A stretch of DNA of 64,000 nt from Lactarius indigo (Eukaryota > Basidiomycota > Agaricomycetes > Russulales > Russulaceae), in the NCBI GenBank assembly GCA_025766275.1, contig JAFKAC010000032.1, forward strand, positions 496,001-560,000. The letters run 5' to 3'. A program made the position numbers and the translations under genes. Positions 11,324 to 22,250 of this stretch are shown here, piece after piece (position 1 is the first letter of the stretch; the number at the start of each line of letters is the position of its first letter). Below the pieces are notes generated by a model that searched no databases, was not told where the DNA came from, and saw only the letters and a program-made list of their open reading frames with translations.

Positions 11324-14300
11324 CTATGTTAATATGTGCGTGCATGTTATATCAGTAGTCATAATAAAATCCGCAAATAACTCATTAGACTGTTCTTGAG
11401 AATGTGTAACAAGGTATTGTCGAATCCTTGAGTTAATATTCGCTTCCCGATAGTCTACCTCCGCGTGGGCTAAAGACGATTCTGGCGACATTTTTGAGAG
11501 CTCTAAAAAAGTGGCGTGCTTCAAGATGAGGATAACAGCTTCGACAAAAGTTAAATATAGCCTAAAAATGATGAAGTGAAATACCAAAGATTAAATGATA
11601 ACCGCCAAGACTGGTGGGGGTGAGCTAAAGAGATAAATATCATAAGTTCGGACAAATGACCGTAATAAAAAGAGGACACATTTTGAATGGTCGGAAGTGA
11701 CACAATCAGCTTCACCTAATGAAGTGAGATGTATGTTTTAGTAAACATATGAAGACAACTTACAAGCTGGGGAACGAAAGGTGAACACCATCAGCAGACT
11801 AGAAAGGGGAGCTTGCACGTACAGACTAGTTGGCCAGGGATTAGTACAATCAATGGAGAGTAAAAGACAGACGTATTGAGCAGGCAAAAAATGCAGTAAG
11901 TCAGACAGAAACTAACATCCTGAATAGTCAAGACAGACGTCGTTAGCACGCTTAGAATGGAGTGAAGTATGGCAGCAACTCACAAACTGGAGAGTCGAGA
12001 ACAAGCGGCGTCAGCACACTTGAAATGTGGTGAGCCACAGCAACCACTCACGTTCTGGAGAGTTGAGGACAGACATCGTCAGAAGGGTTGGAACATAGAG
12101 GGCCACAGCAGCCACTCACTCTCTGGTGAGCCGAGGAGAGGTGTCGTCAGCAGGCTTGGAACGTTGCGGGCCACAGCAACCACTCACGTCCTGGAGAGCC
12201 GAGAACAGGTGTCATCAGCATGCTTGAAACACAGCGACCCATGGCAGCCACTCACCACCTGGAGAGCCGAGGGCAGGCATCGTCAGAAGGGTTGAAACAT
12301 AGCGGGCCACAGAAGCCACTTACAGACTGGAGAGTCGAGGACAGGTATCATCAGCATGCTTGAAACACAGCGAGACATGCCAGCCACTCACTCTCTGGAG
12401 AGCCGAGGACAGGCATCGTCAGCATGCTTGAAACACAGCGAGCCATGGCAGCCACTCACACTCTGGAGAGTCAAGGACAGGCGTCGTCAGCATGCTTGAA
12501 ACACAGCGAGCAATGGCAGCCACTCACCAACTGGAGAGCCGAGAACAGGTGTCGTCAGCAGGCTTGGAACGTTGCGGGCCACAGCAACCACTCACTTCCT
12601 GGAGAGCAGAGGACAGGTGTCATCAGCATACTTGAAACACAGCGAGCCATGTCAGCCACTCACTCTCTGGAGAGCCATGGACAGGTGTCGTAAGAAGGGT
12701 TGAAACATAGCGGGACACAGCAGCCACTCACTTCCTGGAGAGCCGAGGTCAGGCATCGTCAGAAGAATTGAAACATAGCGGGCCACAGCAGCCACTCACC
12801 AACTGGAGAGCCGAGGACGAGTATCATCAGCATGTTTGAAACACAGCGAGCCATGGCAGCCACTCACTCTCTGGAGAGCCGAGGGCAGGCATCGTCAGAA
12901 GGGTTGAAACATAGCGGGCCACAGAAGCCACTCACTCTCTGGAGAGCGGAGGACAGGTGACATCAGCATGCTTGAAACACAGCGAGCCATGGCAGCCACT
13001 CACATACTGGAGAGCCATGGACAGGCATCGTCAGAAGGGTTGAAACATAGCGGGCCACAGCAACCACTCACTTCCTGGAGAGCCGAGGACAGGTGTCGTC
13101 AGAAGGGTTGAAACATAGCGAGCCATGGCAGCCACTCACTTCCTGGAGAGCCGTAGATAGGTGACATCAGAAGCGTTGAAACACAGCGAGCCATGGCAGC
13201 CACTCACACTCTGGAGAGCCGATGACAGGCATCGTCAGCATGCTTGGAACGTTGCGGGCCACAGCAACCACTCACTTCCTGGAGAGCCGAGGAGAGGTGT
13301 CATCAGCATGCGTGAAACACAGCGAGCCATGGCAGCCACTCACACTCTGGAGAGCCGATGACAGGCATCGTCAGCATGCTTGGAACGTTGCGGGCCACAG
13401 CAACCACTCACTTCCTGGAGAGCCGAGGAGAGGTGTCATCAGCATGCGTGAAACACAGCGAGCCATGGCAGCCACTCACAGCCTGGAAAGCCGAGGACAG
13501 GCATCGTCAGCAGGCTTGGAACGTTGCAGGCTACAGCAACCACTCACATACTGGAGAGCCGAGGAGAGGTGTCATCAGCATGCTTGAAACACAGCGAGCC
13601 ATGGCAGCCACTCACTTCCTGGAAAGCCGAGGACAGGCATCGTCAGCAGGCTTGGAACGTTGTGGGCCACACCAACCACTCACAGACTGGAGAGCCAAGG
13701 ACAGGTGCCATCAGCATGCTTGAAACATAGCAAGCCATGGCAGCCACTCACCGACTGGAGAGCCGTGGACAGGCATCGTCAGAAGGGTTGAAACATAACA
13801 GGCCACAGCAGCCACTCACTCTCTGGTGAGCCGAGGACAGGTGTCATCACAAGGGTTGAAACACAGCGAGCCATGTCAGCCACTCACCACCTGGAGAGCC
13901 GAGGACAGGCATCGTCAGCAGGCTTGGATTGTTGCGGGCCACAGCAGCCACTCACTCTCTGGAGAGCCGAGGAGAGGTGTCATCAGCATGCTTGAAACAC
14001 AGCGAGCCATGGCAGCCACTCACTTCCTGGAAAGCCGAGGACAGGCATCGTCAGCAGGGTTGGAACGTTGTGGGCCACAGCAACAACTCACAGACTGGAG
14101 AGCCAAGAACAGGTGTCATCAGCATGCTTGAAACACAGCGAGCCATGGCAGCCACTCACCAACTGGAGAGCCGTGGACAGGCATCGTCAGAAGGGTTGAA
14201 ATATAGTGGGCCACAGCAGCCACTCACCTCCTGGAGAGCCGTGGACAGGTGTCATCAGCATGCTTGAAACACAGCGAGCCATGGCAGCCACTCACCAACT

Positions 14301-17300
14301 GGAGAGCCGAGGACAGGTGTCGTCAGCAGGGTTGGAACGTTGTGGGCCACAGCAGCCACTCACTCTCTGGTGAGCCGAGGACAGGTGCCATCAGCATGCG
14401 TGAAACACAGCGAGCCATGTCAGCCACTCACTTGCTGGAGAGCCGATGACAGGCATCGTCAGAAGGGTTGAAACATAGCGGGCCACAGCAGCCACTCACG
14501 TTCTGGAGAATCATGGACAGGTGTCATCAGAAGGGTTGAAACACAGCGAGCCATGGCAGCCACTCACCAACTGGAGAGCCAAGGACAGGCATCGTCAGCA
14601 GGCTTGGAACGTTGCGGGCCACAGCAGCCACTCACATACTGGAGAGCCGAGGACAGGTGTCATCAGAAGGGTTGCAACACAGCGAGCCATGGCAGCCACT
14701 CACTTCCTGGAGAGCCGAGGACAGGCATCGTCAGAAGGGTTGAAACGTAGCAGACCACAGCAGCCACTCACTTTCTGGAGAGCCGTGGACAGGTGTCATC
14801 AGAAGGGTTGAAACACAGCGAGCCATGTCAGCCACTCACCATCTGGAGAGCCGTGGATAGGCATCGTCAGCAGGCTTGGAACGTTGCGGGCCACAGCAAC
14901 CACTCACTTGCTGGAGAGCCGAGGACAGGTGTCACCAGCATGCTTGAAATGCAGCGAGCCATGGAAGTCACTCACTTGCTGGAGAGCCGATGACAGGCAT
15001 CGTCAGAAGGGTTGAAACATAGCGGGCCACAGCAGCCACTCACTCTCTGGAGAATCGTGGACAGGTGTCATCAGAAGGGTTGAAACACAGCGAGCCATGG
15101 CAGCCACTCACCAACTGGAGAGCCAAGGACAGGCATCGTCAGCAGGCTTGGAACGTTGCGGGCCACAGCAGCCACTCACATACTGGAGAGCCGAGGACAG
15201 GTGTCATCAGCATGCGTGAAACACAGCGAGCCATGTCAGCCACTCACTTCCTGGAGAGCCGATGACAGGCATCGTCAGAAGGGTTGAAACATAGCAGGCC
15301 ACAGCAGCCACTCACCTCCTGGAGAGCCGTGGACAGGTGTCATCAGAAGGGTTGAAACACAGCGAGCCATGTCAGCCACTCACCATCTGGAGAGCCGTGG
15401 ATAGGCATCGTCAGCAGGCTTGGAACGTTGCGGGCCACAGCAACCACTCACATACTGGAGAGCCGAGGACAGGTGTCACCAGTATGCTTGAAATGCAGCG
15501 AGCCATGGAAGTCACTCACTTGCTGGAGAGCCGATGACAGGCATCGTCAGAAGGGTTGAAACATAGCGGGCCACAGCAGCCACTCACTTTCTGGAGAGTC
15601 ATGGACAGGTGTCGTCAGAAGAGTTGAAACACAGCGAGCCATGTCAGCCACTCACACTCTGGAGAGCCGAGGACAGGCATCGTCAGCAGGCTTGGAACGT
15701 TGCGGGCCACAACAACCACTCACTCTCTGGTGAGCCGAGGACAGGTGTCATCAGCATGCTTGAAACACAGCGAGCCATGTCAGCCACTCACTTTCTGGAG
15801 AGCCGAGGACAGGCATCGTCAGAAGGGTTGAAACATAGCGGGCCACAGCAGCCACTCACTTTCTGGAGAGCCGTGGACAGGTGTCATCAGAAGGGTTGAA
15901 ACACAGCGCACCATGTCAGCCACTCACCAACTGGAGAGCCGAGGACAAGCATCGTCAGCAGGCTTGGAACGTTGCGGGCCACAGCAGCCACTCACTTCCT
16001 GAAGAGCCGAGGACAGGTGTCATCAGCATGCGTGAAACACAGCGAGCCATGTCAGCCACTCACGTGCTGGAGAGCCGTGGACAGGCATCGTCAGAAGGGT
16101 TGAAAAATAGCGGACCACAGCAGCCACTCACTTCCTGGAGAGCCGTGGACAGGTGTCGTCAGCAGGCTTGGAACGTTGCGGGCCACAGCAACCACTCACT
16201 TTCTGGAGAATCGTGGACAGGTGTCGTCAGAAGGGTTGAAACACAGCGAGCCATGTCAGCCACTCACCATCTGGAGAGCCGAGGACAGGTGTCGTCAGCA
16301 GGGTTGGAACATTGCGGGCCATAGCAACCACTCACTCTCTGGAGAGCCGAGGACAGGTGTCATCAGCATGCGTGAAACACAGCGAGCCATGTCAGCCACT
16401 CACTTCCTGGAGAGCCGTGGACAGGCATCGTCAGAAGGTTTGAAACATAGAGAGCCACAGCAGCCACTCACTTCCTGGAGAGCCGAGGACAGGTGTCGTC
16501 AGAAGGGTTGCAACACAGCGAGCCATGGCAGCCACTCACATACTGGAGAGCCGAGGATGGGTATTGTCAGCAGGCTTGGAACGTTGTGGGCCACAGCAGC
16601 CACTCACTTCCTGGAGAGCCATGGACAGGCATCATCAGAAGGGTTGAAACATAGCGAGCCCTGTCAGCCACTCACTCTCTGGAGAGCCGAGGACAGGCAT
16701 CGTCAGCATGCTTGAAACACAGCGAGCCACAACAGCCACTCACACTCTGGAGAGCAGAGGACACACGTTGTCAATACACTTAAAACGCAGAGCCACGGCA
16801 GCCACTCACGTTCTAGAGAGTCAAGGATAGGAGCTGTCAGTACACTTGAAGTGCAGCGAAGGACGGTAGCCACTCACAAACTGAAGAGTAGATCACCGGC
16901 ATGGTTAGGTCAGTCGATCTGAAAACCGTGAATAAGAGTTAGCACTCACATACTATGAGTGAAGCGGCATCAACCATCATGATCCATGTACCACAATTTA
17001 ACACACCATCAAAACTTACCCAGATGTATGGAAAATGAAGAAGACATTCCTCGACTATAACTTCGCTGCGCTTGTCCCAGCTGGTATTGGAGAGGATACT
17101 GCAATGGTTGCTGTGATCAACGCTCGCTTCGCCCCTTCAACTGGTGCACTCACCGGTCCAACGCTGTTTTAACACTCAGTTTTATATTATCCTTTTGCAC
17201 AGCCAAGAGCATCAGTGCGACAGCGTCATTACTCAAAGCTGCGGCCGTCGTCTCAATAAGCGTATCACAGCGCGTGTTTTGCCTGTGCATTTCTACCGAC

Positions 17301-18141
17301 ACCCATTAGCACATAACTCTGGTATTTTGCCTCTGAACCTACTTTCTAGTCGAACAAACCTAACATCGTCACCTAGGAGACGCAGGTAGTGCTCTTGAAA
17401 TTGTTTGTCTGCCACATCGAGTACGTTGTCATTTGGGCTTCCGAAATCCTCCACATGGATTTCGACATTTCGCAAGAATTGGTCGTATTTTGTAAATACC
17501 GCAATGACGGGGACTGCAAATCATTTTGTTAAATACAGTCACAGATTTCCATAACGTCGTACCACTCCGGTCGGGACAAATGCCCTTGAAAAATTTGAGA
17601 TCGAGTTGTGGACGTTGGTTGTCCATTGGCACGCAGTACCTGAAAGTATGATCGTCAGTTGTCGTAACCGTGAATGCGTGAACCCTTGAGAGTCCAAACC
17701 ATATCGCATGCAATCTGTCTTCCAGTCGCGTTCCTCTACATTTGCGTCGAATGAATTCTTTCAAATCCCAGAGTTCCTCTACGCCTCCAGACTCGATTCC
17801 ACAAGAATCGTGAAATATGTAGCCCTTATGATTGGAGAACGTAAGCTCATCGTCGATGCGGTGCTCGCCTCGCTGGCTCTAAGTTTAGAGGCAACCAAAG
17901 GGAAGTACTATTGGCACTAACATCTATGGACGGGTCGAGTGTAACCTGATTGGAGGTGAGATCAGACCCGCAGATATGTTGTTTGAGCTCGTACCTCCTT
18001 TCCTCGCCGGTAAATAATGGGGCTGTCCGTCGTCTCGCATACTCGTTGCAAGATAGATGTTTTTCCAGCATTCGCCCTTCCTATAATAAGGACTCGGAAC
18101 TTGATATCTGGAATTTGACGAGTGGGTTGTTGGGTGTCCAT
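11324..18141 (-). CDS. P-loop GTPase-family protein with 77 single-codon microexons
   Basis: The predicted gene has 86 exons and 463 residues. 5' exons: 18141-17995, 17945-17922, 17878-17700, 17639-17563, 17513-17339, 17282-17154 and 17098-17020, together 810 nt or exactly 270 codons. They encode an Agaricomycete P-loop GTPase domain: G1 GRANAGKT (21-28), DxxG in HDSCG (81-84), TKYD (150-153), a helical segment (CDTLIETTAAAL), and an end at FPYIW. Then 77 exons of 3 nt (residues 271-347) are separated mostly by 65-bp introns (see the array entry). The 3' exons are probably 11715-11603 and 11561-11324, giving a helical C-terminus (YLTFVEAVILILKH) like the family's C-terminal region. All exon sums keep phase. 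The GTPase identity is firm and the flanking splice sites are strong. The least certain point is the 41-bp intron 11602-11562 (donor GTTATC). The alternatives are skipping of some or all microexons, or removal of the whole array as one 5.3-kb intron. Confidence 0.8.
11764..16952 (-). repeat. 68-bp intron/3-nt-exon tandem array inside the GTPase gene
   Basis: On the minus strand each unit reads CTCTCCAG, NNN, GTGAGTGGCTG, with a CTGAC/CTGAT branch site about 24 nt before the AG. NNN (minus strand) lies at 16952-16950, 16880-16878, 16812-16810 and 16746-16744, then every 68 bp without exception down to 11986-11984 (71 units in perfect register), and finally at 11919-11917, 11825-11823 and 11766-11764. 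I read all 77 triplets. None is a stop codon. Residues: E17, R12, S10, L8, Y7, K5, Q4, M3, N3, F2, V2, D2, H1, A1, and no G, P, C, W, I or T. The first 18 are YFNSREYEERMKEHELKK. The introns are nearly identical between units while the triplet is freely variable. Every unit keeps AG before and GT after the triplet, even where neighbouring bases differ (GTAAGT in the unit at 12324; CTCTCTAG at 16813). Confidence 0.88.
14249..16152. repeat. 272-bp higher-order repeat (4 x 68 bp)
   Basis: Within the 68-bp array, diagnostic variants ('gtgtcatcagaagggttgaa', 'caggcttggaacgttg') recur every fourth unit. The same landmark falls at 14249, 14521, 14793, 15065, 15337, 15609 and 15881, exactly 272 bp apart. 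This is the signature of recent expansion by blocks of four units, meaning four codons on the minus strand. A 136-bp dimer pattern is seen around 13222-13490. Confidence 0.85.
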
Positions 18142-19446
18142 TGGAATGAGTGAGTGAGTGGGGGAAGCAAGAGTTGTCGATCGATTTGACCCCGTCCTCG
18201 ATCGATGGTTCACACGGTTCGCCTTCCTTATGTGGCAGCCACCATGCAACTCAGTCATATCGACGTCTCAGTTCTGTCATCCAAATACCCAACTAGGTCC
18301 ACCCGTGGACTGGGCATTATCCTGCAGCTTGAGATATCGTCGTCTCCACCTAGGGTACATACAGTACATCCACCTGCCCATACAATGAGTGGGTCACTGA
18401 CAGGCTTACAATCTCCACCTTCTCGTCATGTTTGATCGCGTGCGTAGCGTTCTCCTTTTTTCTTCGCATTCCGCTCATTCCGCTATCTGGTTGCGATACC
18501 AGGATCCCATTTGAGAGTTGACGAAAGTCAGCGTGCTCAGCGCTCAACAGCATCACCATCGTCATGGTCTCGTCATATTTCCCCCAGACAATTACAGCCC
18601 TTGCAGACATACATGTGCGCACTCAAAACAGATGGGGTAGCCCAATAGCTCACAGCCTGCAAATACCCTGAGCACCACCAGCCCACGCTGACCTGCGAGC
18701 ACATGTTCACGACCCCAACTACGGTCCTACACACGGCTTTTCACGAACACCCCCCTGAACAAGGTGGACTTCGAAACGCTCTTTGCATCATTAATGTGCC
18801 CTCCCCCCGCCCCTTGCACTTCACAAATCTCTACCCTTATCCCCGCACTTCGTCTCCCCTGCTCCCTTGCTATTACAGCGCGGCCTAGTAGCAACAGGGT
18901 CGGTGGCGGCGTGAACAGATAAATGGAAGCTGGTATGAACACTGTCTGTGGCTTCGAACTCGATTTTAACTCCTTTCCTGATCCTGCGCCGATGTGCGGC
19001 AATGCGTCACCCAAGTGCGGGAGCGAGGAGAGGGAGAGCCCACTCCGGAGCATCGAGCTCAACAAGGCCGCTGCTCGAGGTAGTATAGAGTCTGGTTGGC
19101 ACTTTACCTCTTTTGACCTCGTAAGTTCATATAGCTTCATATGTCGAATGCATATAGCTCCAGCGCTAGACCCAAGGAAGGCCCAGGCGTCGCGCAATTG
19201 CCTGACCTCAAGGTCTGCAAAGAAACGACATCGACGTTCCGTACGTGCCAACCCATTCTACTCGATCCCTACTGCAAGAAAATATGACGATGGCATGAGC
19301 TGACGCTCTCATCGCTCGTATGGCAAGTAGCTTCCGCATCTATTCACACTGTCCCATCTGCTAGGCCAAAGACGTCCTCCGTTGGGAGAAACAAGACATC
19401 CGATATACAGACAGGTCGTACCGAGAACCAAGTACCCGACCTTTCA
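18142..19446. other. intergenic, 5' flank of the microexon gene
   Basis: No credible gene. It should contain the promoter of the minus-strand GTPase gene (ATG at 18141). The open frames on both strands are short and unrelated to known families. Confidence 0.4.
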
Positions 19447-21779
19447 TAGGTTCAACTTTCTATCGGCATCTTATGCGCCTGAGCGAGCGTTTGTCCCTTC
19501 TTCAGAAAGACCCTTGCTACTAGACAACTACTCAAGAGACAACAGTGATTCCGGCGGGTCTTCGCAATACTTGGTCTTTTCCAGTCCGAAGCCGACTCGG
19601 ATGGTGGAACTATACTCCAAATGCCCTTTCTTCCTTCCTCCAGGACGTCCTCGTTTTTATGCGCAAGTATTTGGTGGACGAAAGTGTTACCTCAGACCCA
19701 GCTCCGACGACGACGACGACCAGCATCTCCTAGCACGTCCCACCCAGAGTTTTAGCCGACAGTATACTTGGTATCTCAGAATGCCTCGATCTCATCGCGT
19801 CGAAAGCTAATTGTAAGTCTGAAAACCCCTCTAGCATCGTATTGATTACCCCTCCTCGTTCTGGGGAAACCTAGGCTCCATCAGAGCCGGCTTTGATGCC
19901 GCTTGGGCACTGGCAACCCGTCAAACAAGACATATGTAAGACCCACTTTCCCTATATATGAGCTCATCATAAACGTTTGCCCCGCCCTCTTGACAGTGCT
20001 ACAGAGCTCTCCAAGCACGAACGATCTTCAGAACCCCTGTTGAATTCTACCTTTTTCACTCCACAGCATCATCTATCCAATGAAGTCACAGCATCTTTCA
20101 GCCATGGCTCTACGCCGTCGTTCGTTACTATTTCAATGCGAGGCCCTATAACGCGAACAAACCAGGTTCCGCCCCAATCCGTCTTTCTGTGCCTCCTGCT
20201 GAAGACCGTGAAACCAAACCACCCAATGCGATATCCCTCGATCAAGGCTCCGTCACGAACATCAATAGCACCACCTCCGATCTAGAACCTGGTGAAAACC
20301 AAGTTGATGGTATTCATTTGTCCTCATCAGACAGTTCCTACAGCGGACGCAGACGATACAAGTCGGACGGTATCCAAGTACTCGCGCCTGGATTCCTCCC
20401 GGGGAGCCCGTCACCCGAACGACCAGAGCCAGACCAGGCCGTAGCCGTGAGCAGTGTTGGTTCCTCTGATGTTTCTCTCGCAGGGATGGTTTTAACGCTT
20501 GAGTGTAAAGTGACTCGCGGGCCGGAGGGCCGACGGAAGGTACATCGCCCACTTTCATCTTTTGTGCCCTGATTCCCACGCGGCGGTCTTTGCAGCATGC
20601 GCGAGGAGATTAAAGTCCGCCCAGGACATTTCCTGAGAGAACCCCTCGCCGAAAAGTACCGCCCACCAGCAGCGCGTGTGAGGATGTAAACGTGGGAACC
20701 TCGCTTGCGCGAGTACTTGGCGACGCCTATTCACGCCGAGAAGGCGTAGCATCAGCGATTCTTTGAGCGTCAGTGCGAATCTCCTGCGTCTCTATTCGTC
20801 GGTCGGGTTGAGGCTTTACCTTCATGGGGACGCCCTTGGCAAAGGAAATGACATTTTTCACGCCACCACCGCCTCCAGTAGAGAAGGTGAGTTCATCCTC
20901 GACTAGATCGACCTTTGAGTTTGACACATCCCCGTAAATACTAGCTCCAGAATTTTCAATATCTTCGCAGACAGAGGAGGTGGTACTCCCAATGTCCGCT
21001 GGCCCCGGCCGACAGCCTCATCCAGCCACGGGACTAGCTTCTATCTCGTCCTTCCGAACTACCGAGGGTGACAGCACCTGTCCTCGATGGCAGCACCGAA
21101 CAAACTGAGCCGAGAAACCTGTGCGTGGAGTTGGGGACAAGGTGAATTTTGCTGCACCTTTCAACGCTGAAGAAGAAAGTCGCCTTCCCGTACTAGATAT
21201 CACAATTTCCTTGCCTGTCCCGGAGGCCGTCGATCGTCCGAATTCTCCTTCCACGCCGACCGTCCTGGCTTCCATGACGGCCCTACAAGTCACGGACGTC
21301 ATCCAGCGAGATCTTGAGGCGCCGAGTTGGACCCTCGTCATGGAGTCCCGAGAAACTCCCCTTCCCGGCCCATACCGAAAGCGGAAGCCATCCGGAGAAC
21401 CTAACACCAAGTGCACCATCAAGTCGGCCTTACTTTCGCCAAGCAAATCTTCGACGCCTACACCCCACCGCCGCCCGCGTACCCGCCGCTCCGCCCCGCA
21501 TCTCGGAAACAGCGCTAGCAATAACCGGCAAGTCAAGACCCAGACGCCGGAGGGCTCAGCGAAACGTCAGCGGATGCGGACAGCGAGCGCGCTTGGCGTG
21601 GAGAACGTCGCTATCGCTGTTGCCGCGCAATTGAATGCAATGGGCAGATTGTCCTCCCGGCTGGGGACTGGTTGGAAGGGCCGTTCTATGACGGGTTCAC
21701 AACTGCCGGTACCCCAGCGCCAGAGGCAGACGCTGCCGTCAGGCGCTAATCACATGTTGAACATTTCTCTCGCTTTGTA
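19447..21779 (+). pseudogene. decayed copy B of the 6904-9842 gene
   Basis: Collinear blocks match copy A, from 'ttcaactttctatcgg' to the 3' end ('caacatttctctc..tttgtaa') and on into the 3' flank. The N-terminal anchor is missing, about 220 bp including the second membrane segment are deleted, and frameshifts and in-frame stops interrupt the rest (for example TAA shortly after 'gcgtgtgaggatg', near 20686). The PYM-like block survives as SMREEIKVRPGHFLREPLAE after a decayed intron. It is not functional as a protein. Confidence 0.85.
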
Positions 21780-22250
21780 ACAAATGATACGAGTGGATCA
21801 TAAATAAATGTGATACGTTTTGTGTACTGTACAAGGTGTGCATAATGGTATTCGAAGAAGAATGGCCTAACGGTCATCAAGGGCATCACGGGCATCACAA
21901 GAAGTATGATACAACCAAATGCATTCCCCAAGCGCAAGAGGGCGGCGGTACGATGATGCCCCTGGCAGGGCACGAACTGCAATTATGTTAAACCCACCTT
22001 TTCTCCTGGAGCACCACCGACTCTCACGGGTAATGCAAGCGCTAAAGAATAACGAAATAACTCCAAAATGCCCATCAAAGTGTTGCGCAATCAAAAGTTG
22101 GTGCAGCCATGATATGATATATACAGCCAATCCCGGAACGATGTCTGTCATGCGGATGCAATCAAAATAAAATAAAAAATGGAGTTGGAACGCAGGGGAA
22201 GTACTGTACGAGTTTTTTTTTTGAAGACGACGCAGCTGATTCGAGCGCGA

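Noticed and set aside
11969..16715. Many plus-strand open frames of 65-180 residues across the 68-bp array
   Set aside because: 68 bp is not a multiple of three, so the same repeat is read in rotating frames and stops recur at 'ggttga' and 'gcttga'. The variable triplet has no sense on this strand, whereas the minus strand gives coherent splicing and coding.
11984..16746. CRISPR-like array (regular repeats with a variable spacer)
   Set aside because: The variable part is only 3 nt, the host is eukaryotic, and no cas genes are present.
11764..16952. Array as pure noncoding minisatellite inside one long intron
   Set aside because: Not excluded formally, but perfect retention of donor, branch and acceptor in every unit, absence of stops and the biased residues argue against it. 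Kept as the null model for the main finding.
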